From Trema orientale (taxonomy: Eukaryota > Streptophyta > Magnoliopsida > Rosales > Cannabaceae), in NCBI GenBank assembly GCA_002914845.1, contig JXTC01000009.1:1118499-1182498 (forward strand): a stretch of 64,000 nucleotides of DNA. The letters are read 5' to 3'. Position 1 is the stretch's first letter. Each line of letters begins with the position of its first letter. A program made the position numbers and the translations under genes. This document shows, in pieces, positions 48,398-58,893 of this stretch. The notes beneath the pieces are model-generated. The model did not search any database. It worked only from the letters and a program-made list of their open reading frames with translations, and was not told where the DNA came from.

Positions 48398-50655
48398 TGT
48401 CTAAAAACTGGTTTTTTTATAAAGGTTAAAAATGTAATTTTTGGTCAAGGATAATCTATTAATTTCACATTTTCGAAATATAAAATTGAAAATATCTAAA
48501 ATGTACCCGGACTTTATTAAGTCTAGGTTCATCCGGGCAAAAGTGTAACTAAATTTAAAAATAGGGACTAAAATGCAATAACCGAGGGGTGTAACTGTCA
48601 AAAAACTTTAAGAATCGAGTAAAAGTGCAAATTTGAAAACAGTATACAACCAATCAGAAACTGACACGTGGTCTATAGTTTCTAAATTGCCTATAAATCT
48701 CCGGGCTTTCTTTCCTTCTCTTACGAAGTCCTAGAGCCCCAAAGAATTTTCGCCCTCCTCGGCACTATTCACTAGTCAACCAACCGATGCGAGCCACTGC
48801 CGACGCACCAGTCTGCATCCTCCACTAGCCACCGATGAGTCAGTGCCGACCTTCACGGCTACTCGACGCCATCTCTCGCCGGAGATTGGAGCTGCCGAAG
48901 ACGACGCCACCAGAACGATTTTTCGGCCGTAAAATCGTCGTCCGATGTTGTATCACCTCATCGACAACACGTGTCAACTGCTCGTGAGGTCGCCGATCTT
49001 CTCCAACTGGTTTCGGCTGGCAACTCGCCGCCAATAAAGATTTCTCCAATTTGGCCATTTTTCAAATTCTTTTATGGTATTTTTATAATTATTCTGAGAA
49101 AGTAATTATTTTGCTCGAAATAATTATACAGGGTTGTAGAGGACTAAAAATCATGAACAAATATAGTTGTTAGACGTTGAAATGATATGCGGAGACGTGT
49201 TAATTTTCGAATTGAAAAATAGGATATTTTTCTAATTATTTCAATAAGTAATATTTTTGTAATTTTTAGATTTAAGTTTCAATTTCAAATTTGGATTCAA
49301 TGAGGTCGAGAAATAAATATTGACATATAATATCGATATGTTTCGAATTGACACGAATTTCAAGACACGAGGCTCGTAAAAAGTCTCGTTCGACGTACCA
49401 GGGGTCAGGTTTCTCCCCGAAACCCAAATTAGTCGAATTATATGCCAAAGCTAGTTATTTTGGATGCTAAGAACTCAATAGTGAAGTTTATTTTCTCATT
49501 TGAAACTCCCTTAGAATAGTGATTTTCTAAGAGCAAGCTAAATTGTGTTCTAATTCATCCAATAGATTTCCAAATAACTCATGAAAATTCATACAAACTT
49601 CAATAGAGGATTATTACACTCATCCAACAGACTTCCAAACGACTCACAAAAATTTATACGAGCTTCAATAGAGGATTATTGTACTTACTTGATGTAGAGA
49701 TTCGATCACTTGCTTTTAAATTAGTTGATTTGAGTTGAATTTGATTAAATTAAATTTCGTGATTTAAATATTACGAAAAGTATATTTGATTTAAAATTTG
49801 TGATTTGAGTGATTGAGAATTTACTGCATGGTTTAGTATTTTAATTTAATTCACAAAACGTATGTATCCGAATCATGTCACGCATTTGTATTACATATTA
49901 TCTCATGCAGCCGTCGGAATCACAGTGTTCTAATAGAACACTGGAAAAACTCGCGTTCATCATTTAGATGATACAGAATTCACGTATGTCATAGATAGGT
50001 ATTATGGAATTAGGCAATAAAAAGTATCTTTGTGGTAGACTTGCACGGTAAATACTGTGTTTTAGAATGAGTTTTGATATTGGTTATAAATGTGAACTTT
50101 TGACAAATCTATTTGGGAAATTGGTATTATAAAATATTTGGAATGAGGAAAACTAACCATGCAGGAATTTGTGAAATAAAAATAATGTTTATTATAAATA
50201 CTTATGATCGTTTCTATATCTATTGGGCGTTAGTTCATCTTTTTCCTTCCTCTCAGGTGGTATCCAGTGTGACTTGGACAAAGAGATTTAAAAAGTGGCA
50301 ATTGAAAGTTTAATACTAGTGTTTATTTTAAAAATTCCTACGATACTTATGACTGTGAAAATAAGTAGGAACTTTACCTTGCTATGAGGGTTTAAGTTGA
50401 GAAACTGATTTTGGTCTGTATAAATTATATCTATGGTGATATGTGATGGACTTATGGTACACAATTTCAAATAAATATTATCTTTGTAATCTACGTTTAA
50501 AGTGTGATATATTAACTATGGGATTATCTTTGTTTAAATATTATTAGAGGCCAGTAAAATATTTAGAAATTTATTTAATTTTTAAAATTAAATTTTGGTG
50601 TTTTCAAATTGTAAAATATACATTCTGCCAATGACCCCGGCCTCGGGTCATGACA
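48398..50655 (+). mobile_element. Probable solo LTR of a plant LTR retrotransposon (fossil)
   Basis: The stretch begins TGTC and ends GACA, as LTRs do, and its last bases 'cggcctcgggtcatgaca' are of the kind found at the ends of plant Ty3/gypsy LTRs. Promoter-like features follow in order: CCAATCA (about 48650), CCTATAAATC (about 48690) and a GC-rich leader (48700-49040). The direct repeat 'acatgatgt' marks both boundaries (48392-48400 and 50653-50661), overlapping the termini. No gag or pol sequence and no second LTR lie in the window. Family-level assignment is tentative and age cannot be judged from a single LTR. Confidence 0.5.
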
Positions 50656-50661
50656 TGATGT

Positions 50662-51223
50662 AACTAACACAGAACATATTGTCTAATATCATGATAATTC
50701 AGTTGTCCAATGTTATGATATCGAATTTCTCACCTTTATAAAGACAAAAAAATGTCTTCATCGAGAGAATCTTATTTCTTTAACATAATATATGTACGTA
50801 TTAGCTACTAGCTAGCATTTGTTTCTCATTAAAGCTGTAAAACTGCATAAAAATATCAGTAATATCAGTTTTTTCACATTCAATCACGAAGAACAGGAGT
50901 GTTTAAATCAGAGTCTAGGAATCAAATATCGAAACTACGAGTTGATAAAACTTATTCTTCCTGATCGTCAAGAGGATATATAGCCAATGGAGATTGAAAA
51001 CACTTACTACGATCATATATGCAGTCAATAGAATAGTTCCTACTAATGTTGCGTGAGCTCGTTCAAATTGGAATTGGGACATTTTGGTTGATTCTCAGTG
51101 GTCTTAGATTTTATTATTATTTTTTTTAATTTTTTTGTAGGGTGGGGTTGGAAATTTTGCAGGCTACAACGTGCATACAACATGCATGCACTGATCGATG
51201 ATATATATATATCTATATATATA
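50662..51223. other. Gene-free AT-rich DNA
   Basis: I see nothing beyond AT-rich sequence and a (TA)n stretch at about 51200-51222 next to the MITE that follows. Confidence 0.45.
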
Positions 51224-51429
51224 GACACCAATCTAGTAAGTAATTTTTTTTTTTATATATTTATATGTATTATTTTGCTTAATTAAAATTTATCACGTAC
51301 GTTTGTTCATGATAAAAGATAAAGAGAGAAAAATATTAAATAATATGTATTTTTTATCAACTACTCAAATTATGCTAAAATAAATACCTATAGATCGGTA
51401 AAAAAAATCTCTACTGAATTGAAAATCTT
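51224..51429 (+). mobile_element. TA-tract MITE family, copy 8 (diverged)
   Basis: Starts gacaccaatctagtaagtaa after a (TA)n tract, carries 'ttaattaaaatttatcacgt' and 'agagagaaaaatattaaata', and ends 'ctctactgaattgaaaatct' before (TA)n. It is subfamily II, lacking part of the central hairpin. Confidence 0.75.
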
Positions 51430-52534
51430 TATATATATATATATGTATATTTAATGACAAGAAACTTCATATTGAGACGGGGCTCATCTGATGAGTGATC
51501 ACACACCATGCTCCACCTTTGACCTGTGACATAAATATTGGTCACAGCGCCAGGGTTGTGAAGTGCATTTATGGATACGGGTAAGAACTAATTTGGAGCC
51601 GATCAGGAAATAAATATTAAAAAACGTTATCTCAGTATTGAAACGGTTTTTATAGTTTATAACAAATATCGACAGGGATGTACATATGGATAACATTGTG
51701 TACAGGTTAATCATTTTCTTATAATTTGTTTTCTTCGGTTAAATGTTCAAACACATATTATATACACTACTTGCATGTGCATTATATATATGAAAAAATA
51801 AAGCTATATGTAGCGACAAGATAGTGAGTGTTATATATTATTCTATGTGATAAACACAGTTTTTGGAAGTGATCATCAGAGGATCAGTTATATATATGAT
51901 TAAGAGAAATTAGATGTTAATCGCATTCTAGTTTTTGGTTTTCTTGGAGAAGATAATAATTAGGAGATTATAAACTAAACCTTCTTATATGTCAAGGATA
52001 TATACAAATATATATTTTATCAAGAACTAAGATCTATTGTCCTAAAAAGCTGTTTCATCTGATATCTCATTATCTCATGTAGTGCAGCCAAATCAGCAAA
52101 AATATAAAAATCACATTTAACAGTTATTTTTTAACCTTTTAAAAAAAGTAGTTTTAGCTGATCTGTCAACATCTCAGTGAATGGGACAACCTTTGAGACA
52201 TCAAATTAGGATATATCATTTCATTCCCTTAATAAAGTACTAACTTGATCAATCTTTCTGACCAAATTTTCAGTACAAATGTGTGCATGCAAATCAAGTT
52301 CATAAAATTTACAGACAGACTAGTACTATAGTATATATATAGTAAGTGCGGGCAGGAGCGCACAACATAAGTAAAGAAAAATGATTAATAAAGCTACGTA
52401 CACAACAACTAATTATGGTTGAAATTAAAGAATTCCTCGTTAATTTCAACATATATAATATTGATAATTTTTTAAATAAAAACTAAAAATGAGACGTTAA
52501 ACTAGGCTCTAGAGACATTCCAGAGACATCCCAA
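51430..52534. other. Gene-free AT-rich DNA
   Basis: No gene or element boundary is visible. The 71-codon minus frame at 51499-51714 has no recognisable domain. Confidence 0.4.
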
Positions 52535-52609
52535 CTAAGTACTGGGATCCTCTGGCCTCATCATCCTTTGCTCAACAAGTTCCTTGGCGACCAAATATAG
52601 TAACTGCAG
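52535..52609 (-). pseudogene. Orphan exon-like segment
   Basis: On the minus strand a pyrimidine-rich tract ending TTTCCTGCAG (about 52610-52601) is followed by an open frame encoding LLYLVAKELVEQRMMRPEDPST and a stop. Composition and peptide look like a genuine C-terminal exon, unlike the surrounding DNA. I found no matching upstream exons in the next few kb and do not recognise the protein. It may be a captured exon, a relic, or the end of a gene whose other exons I missed. Confidence 0.3.
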
Positions 52610-53462
52610 GAAAGAAAATTTCACAGAAAAGAACACAATATCCCAAATCCAAAGAGAGTACAAAACCGAATATATAGTTAAACAAAAGTCCAGACGGGTA
52701 TCCATAAACTCATTCATGCTCCAAAAATAAAAGGGCAAGAACGATCCCTTTGCTTAGCATCTCCCCATAATTTACCTCATTAAATTTGTAATAAACTAAC
52801 ATGTTGACCAGAAAAATATTAAAAATTTAAAGGTCGGGAGACGAAGCAGGAAAGTATTGGGTAGGGCAGGGAGGGTTGTGTAGGGAAATGGAGTGATGTT
52901 GTTTTTTTTATGATTAAAATATTAAATGTTTCCTTTGCACACAACAAGTTTGTCTAGTGAGAGAAGGTGGTTGAGGTTGCAAACTAAGATGGGTTCATCC
53001 AGCAGTACCACCTCTAATATATTCCTCATACGTATGTGTATACGACACCTATACATATATATACACACAGAAACACACAGATACTATATGCATTTTTTAT
53101 CAACATAATAAATATATACATGTACCATATGCATTAAACAGATATCTACATTTCCTTCAGAAAGATAAATATATATCCCTACACGTACGTAATGAACTTA
53201 ATTTGTAGTGCGCGTGTGTGTGTATATATATATATATATATTATTTTTAGTATGGATATCAACAGGTAAATATATTATGTAACTGCATGAATGCATAAGT
53301 ACAAATAAAAATTATTAAGTACTTATGTGTGCAAAACCAAAAGAACGTCATTAATATAATTACTTTGTCATTTAATCCTTAAACTATTACATATTATATT
53401 ATTTTAATCAGCTGGTTCAAAAGGTTAAACATATATATATATATATAATATACATACATATA
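52610..53462. other. Gene-free DNA
   Basis: Contains a G-rich stretch at about 52830-52895, a (TG)n/(TA)n run at 53211-53241 and a (TA)n run at 53431-53450. No gene is seen. Confidence 0.4.
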
Positions 53463-53709
53463 GGCACCAATCTAGTAGGTATTTTTTTTTTATCTACACA
53501 TAGATATTATTTTGACCAATAAAAATTTATCAGGCACAATATTTTTTTATAGTAAAAAATAAGAGAGAGAAATATTATTAATAATGCACGTCTTTTCATG
53601 CGTTTTATTATAGCCATTGGATCACTTTTAGATGATGATCCAACAGCTAAAAAAAAAAAAACCTACACATAAATAAAAGAAAAAAAATATACCTATTGAA
53701 TTGGCAATC
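53463..53709 (+). mobile_element. TA-tract MITE family, copy 9
   Basis: Starts ggcaccaatctagtaggtat and ends 'attgaattggcaatc', in TA-rich flanks. The interior includes 'gcacgtcttttcatgcg' and 'gatgatgatccaacagctaa', marking subfamily I in direct orientation. Confidence 0.88.
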
Positions 53710-55725
53710 TATATATATATGATCATGTGAGCAACCAGTCTAAATATGGCTAGCAGGATCGTTGCATGTCTCTGTACATAATAGTCCTAGCTTGCAAGCC
53801 TCCCCCACTTTCAAAAAAAGAAGAAAAAAAGGGGGAAAAAAAAGAATCCAAGAGAAGTGTGTGTTACGATAATAATATTCATGATAATTTGAATCCAGGG
53901 CTGTTATATAGATATTAATCCGAAAACAGCTGAAAAAGACACTCACTGCTAGCTGTAGTAGTATTACTAAGAAAGTTAATAAACTCAAAATAAAATGTAG
54001 TCAAAGTAATATTATCAGAACTTTCTAAGAGAAAAATTGGGTTCTCTTAAGAAAATTAAAGTCACATAGATAGTACGTTTTAGTACAAAATCATGGCCGG
54101 TCCTCTTATTCGAGGAGAGAGAGAGAGAGAGTTGACAAATTCAAGTAGTGCATATATTGATAAATAGTAGAAAGTCCTACAGTAAAGAAAGTATAGCACT
54201 ACATAATTAGGACGCGTTTTCCTTGTATATTATCATATTGATTAAATATATATATATATATATATAGAGTGTGTAATACGGAATTGTGGAATAGGAATAA
54301 CTAAAAATAGAGACCAAATTCTGTTCTCTGCCGAAATGTGTCTATTTATTAATGATGGGTCTATCCAGCTCCCGTGCTTTCTGATAACGCACTAAAAAAA
54401 TAAAAAATAAAACTATATGTTAAGAAATTTATGAGGTGATGAACAACCCCATCATCGTCACAACCCAAAACCATATGTACATGTACTTTGAAACATATAT
54501 ATAGGGCCATTATGTCAGTCTCTAATGCCCTCAAGTAGTTTGGGCAAGCTCGTGACTAATTTTAGGGGGTGATAGTTGAATTAGACAAAATTGGATGAAA
54601 ATGAGGGGAAAAATTAGCTCAAAATGTCTGATATTTTTCTTTGATCAGGAAAAAGCTTTGGGATAAAAGAAAGCCGAGTACAAGAAACTTTATTAATTAA
54701 TTTCATGCACGGTATAATTTTCATATTTTTCTTTTCAATTATATATCATGATGAACTGAATTAAATGCCTCAGACATTTAATGAAAGGAGAAGTTCATGG
54801 AACATAGGCATTTAATATCACTTATCTAGAATTAGTAGCTACAGCGCTTGTGATAGCTAAACATGTGAAATGCTACTTTCATCCTTTTGAAACTATTAAA
54901 ACATGGATGTAATATAACTTATCATAGTGTGTGTGTGTGGTTTTTTTTTTTTTTTTTTTTTTTTTAATGTGATAACAATTAGCAATATGGATAGAGTAGT
55001 TGAGTTTAAATTACTTGCTAGGTGAAACTACAAACTCATTATATATTATTATATAATTTTAATTTTTTTAATTAAATCAAATTCGCTAATTTGATTTAGA
55101 ACCATAGAAATTAATGAAACTAGATGAAGGTAAAGCTTATTTTCCAATTTAAAGATGAGCAGTATCTAAAAAGGAGTAATTATCAACCCATTGAGCCATT
55201 GTCCAACCTTGGCAGCCAGCCCCTCTTTTGAGATAAGAAAACCAATCCTTTTCTACTGAAAATAGAAAGTTGAACTTATTTTTTTCCCTTATGAATTTTT
55301 TTTTTTTAAAAAAAAAAATCTTATTTTAGCTTATATAGAGAAATAGATGTTTAACTCGTTGTGATTTGCATTTGCCACCCTCATTATCCTGGTCCTATAA
55401 TATGCTAGGTAAATTCCGGAGTAGGTTTAAAAAAAATATTACTCTAGCAACAGTAAACATCTCTGAAGATTAAATTTTCAATAGAATGCCCACCATAGAG
55501 TTCCCGAAAGTCACGATAACTTTATACAAAACAAGTTCAAAAATTACTTGACTTCCTTTGTATATGTACAGCAAATTGGGGCAAGTATTCTTTAAAAAGA
55601 AAAATACAAATATCATATGAATTTAGGCTAATACTCGATTTATGCTTGTTTTTATAAAAATAACAAAAATATCTTAGTGGACTAACAAATAGTGTCAAAT
55701 TCCATCCCCCTATCTGACTTGGTCA
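53710..55725. other. Gene-free AT-rich DNA
   Basis: (GA)n at 54114-54131, (TA)n at 54246-54266, and a 25-T run at 54941-54965 are present. The minus frame at 53740-53988 ends in a peptide containing KLGLLCTE but is mostly low-complexity. No gene is supported. Confidence 0.4.
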
Positions 55726-55733
55726 ATACTGAT

Positions 55734-56304
55734 TAGGGGTGTTCAAAATCCGCACTATTCAATCCAATCCGCACGATCCAATCTAATCCAATCCGCAAAG
55801 TGCGGATATCCGCACTTGTGCGGATTGGATTGGATCCAAAAATTGAAATCCGCACTTCTGCAGATCGGATACTTTTTTTATCTTGAAAAGTAACCGATCC
55901 AATCCAATCCGCATAGAATATATAGATTTTCAAATAAAATATATATTATTTAATATTTTAGGTTTAAATTAAGTTTTATTTTAGATTTTAATAGATTATA
56001 TTTAATTTATATGCATATATATGATCAATAATCAGCTAAATTTGTAAAAAATACTCAAATTTGTGCTAAAATTAAATAATTCAAGACAAAAAATGACATG
56101 AAGCCCAATTTTAAAAGTTTATTTATCAAGTCCAACTATTTGATCTAAAGTAACCGATCCAATCTGCACATTTGCGGATTGGATTGGATTGGTTTAAACG
56201 TTTTATGCGGATTGGATTGGATGAGAAATTTGAAATCCGCACCTAGTGCGGATCGGATATAAATATACTAAAAAAATGCGGATTGGATCGGATGAACACC
56301 CCTA
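55734..56304. mobile_element. hAT-superfamily MITE (571 bp)
   Basis: Ends are inverted (TAGGGGTGTTCA on both sides) and an exact 8-bp target duplication, 'atactgat', flanks the element (55726-55733 and 56305-56312), both diagnostic for hAT. Many copies of 'gcggattggattgga' and its inverse (about 55752-55910 and 56155-56290) lie near each end and are plausible transposase-binding sites; the middle is AT-rich. There is no coding capacity, so it would depend on a transposase supplied elsewhere. The perfect duplication suggests a fairly recent insertion. Confidence 0.93.
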
Positions 56305-56337
56305 ATACTGATACCTGAAAAGATAATTATATATATA

Positions 56338-56564
56338 AGATACCAATTCAGTAGATATATATATATATATTTTTCAATTAAAATTCATCACATACGTTCT
56401 TTTATAGTCAAAAGTTGAAGAAAAAAAAGTATTAAATAATGTGTATTTATTTATTTTTTTTTTCTAACTACTCAAATTATAGTAACTGTTAAATAATGAT
56501 CAAACCGCTAAAAAAAATACCTATAAATAGGTAAAAAGAAAAAATTCTTATTAGATTGGGAACC
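56338..56564 (+). mobile_element. TA-tract MITE family, copy 10 (diverged)
   Basis: Starts agataccaattcagtagata and ends 'ttagattgggaacc' between (TA)n tracts; the interior holds 'caattaaaattcatcacata' and 'gtattaaataatgtg'. It is subfamily II and lies 26 bp beyond the hAT element's target duplication. Confidence 0.78.
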
Positions 56565-57116
56565 ATATATATATATATCCTTGATTGATCAAAATTTATG
56601 ATTTAAATGCCTTCAAAAATTATTATAATTTAATTGGACAAAAAAATAATTTTGACCGAAGTTAATGAAATTAGATATGATTTGTGAATATAGAAAGGTA
56701 TCTTTCTTATTTTTCTTTCTTCCTTATAATAATAAACTGATACTTTATATAGCGTTGAGCATCACAAGTAAAAGGTAAAACTACTCATAGCATTACTCCT
56801 TTCACTATAGTAATAACAAAAGTAGAGTATCTCATTTTCATTGGTTAGCTTAGGTAAGGTAAAATTTATGGGGGTGAGGTTAGAAAAATTTATTAGATTT
56901 TCGTTGTTGCCCGTGAAAAGGGCATATAGACTATTTAGGTTGCGACTTGCGCGTGCCAATGTACGCCTTGTGAGTGTGAGTGACATTTATGCTTATATAT
57001 ACACATACACATGTATGCAAAACCAAACCAAACCAAACCACACCCCTCCATGAACCAAAGCTCTCTCATTTTGTCAAAACTGTGGGACAACTGAGGAGGA
57101 GGCCAGGGGATATTAG

Positions 57117-57154
<38 letters not shown>

Positions 57155-57220
57155 TCTTCTTCCTATTGTTCTTCTCAGCTTTGCTACAACAAATATAAAG
57201 AGAGAGAGAGAGAGAGAGTT
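56565..57220 (+). promoter_or_regulatory. Promoter region and leader of the LOG gene
   Basis: Contains a '(aacca)n'-like C/A-rich stretch at 57018-57045, a (TA)n tract at 57118-57151 that could supply a TATA element, and a GA tract (57198-57218) ending two bases before the ATG. The transcription start is not determinable from sequence alone. Confidence 0.45.
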
Positions 57221-58849
57221 ATGGAGATTGAGAATGAACTAAAGCTATCAAAATTCAAGAGAATTTGTGTGTTTTGTGGGAGTAGTCCTGGAAAAAAGAA
57301 TAGTTATAAGGAGGCTGCTATTGAGCTTGGTAAAGAACTGGTAATGTCTCTTCACTATTCACTCTCTGTTTTTTTGTCAACCTTTCTTTTTCTCTGTTCT
57401 ACCTATGCTTAGCTCTCTTTTTCTTTGGTTCAATTCATATTAATTTCTTTTCTATTTTTTCGCTTCTGAACTTACACTATTAATGCAAACTGGGTTTTTT
57501 TTTTCCCCCTCTCCTCTCTCTTTTATGAAGTTTTTTTTTTTTTTTTCTCCCAGAATTCTAGCTTTATGGGAATTTGGGAAATTGATTTTCCATGGTAGTT
57601 TATTGGCTAGTGTCCAAAATAGCCTCATTTATTTTCTGGGTTTTCTCTCTAGCATGGCTTTTTCTAGGAAAAGACATTAGTTTTAAGCTATAGTCAACTA
57701 TTAGCCTCTGTTTTTGTTCACTATAACTCTTTCAGTACAAATGGCTTTTCCACCTAATCAACATCAAAATTCATGATGGGTTTCTCAATTGGCTTCTTAA
57801 TGAAATGAAATTGTGGATTTTTTCTGGTTTTTTTCACTTACCTTAGCCTTCTTCTTTAATTGGGTACTTTTTATCTTTCTGCTTCAAAAGGTTGCAAGGA
57901 ACATTGATCTGGTTTATGGAGGTGGGAGTGTTGGTTTGATGGGTTTGATTTCACAGGCTGTTTATGATGGTGGTCGCCATGTCCTTGGGTGAGCATAACT
58001 TCTTTTCTTTTCTTTTCATTTCCTATCCTTAATTTCCCGGAAAATTTGCAAGTTAGTAACTTTAATGTGTTTTGGGTTTTCTTCTCAACTAATTTTTTTG
58101 TCTTGTTATTGTCTGTAGAGTCATTCCCAAGACACTTATGCCCAGAGAGGTATGCTTTTTCTACTGTTATATTACTTCTCTAATGTTTTGCCAATAAGGC
58201 ATTATTTTAAATTTTTTTTGCTGTAAGACGATTAAACTTGAAAATGACTGAACAACTAGAGAGAAAAAATAAAAATAAAAAGAGTAGAAGAGCATTATCT
58301 AGTTTCTTTTCTATTCTCTTTGTTCTTTTTCATCTTGTGGTAGTTGTATATACATGAAGTTCTACCTCACCTTTGTTATCTTAATCCTATATGGATTTTC
58401 ATGCTTGTCTATTTTGTGATTCATGTAAGGTTCTTACTTGAAAACATTTTGATTGGTTCTAAAAATTTCTAAGATTTCTTTTAACAAAAATGGATTTGAG
58501 AAACTCATCTCCCAACCCAACTGTTCATCTGGGTCTTCACCATTTTGTCCCTCTCTTAACTTTATATACCCACTTGTTGAATTTTTTTTTTTTTTTTTTT
58601 TTTAGCATTTGAAACTCATGAAAAACCAAACAAAATATCAGCTTTTTAATGTATGTAATCCCTTGAGTTTGTTTTCCTTTCACGCCAAAGAAAAGAACAA
58701 TCCAATCCCTTTGTATTTTCCTTCCCTCCCCTGTTCTCTTTTTTCTTTACCTCTTCTTTATGTTCCCCAAGTGTTTGCTCTAGAGAATTATAGCCGATTT
58801 TTTTGACATTTTTGGATTGAGCCCACCACCTCTGAGCCACTCATGATTT

Positions 58850-58893
<44 letters not shown>

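Noticed and set aside
48840-49058. 72-codon minus frame in GC-rich DNA
   Set aside because: Lies inside the probable LTR leader; GC richness accounts for the open frame and no family is recognisable.
53740-53988. Minus frame ending with a peptide containing KLGLLCTE, reminiscent of the tail of lectin receptor kinases
   Set aside because: Only about eight residues are reminiscent, the rest is low-complexity and no kinase motifs lie nearby.
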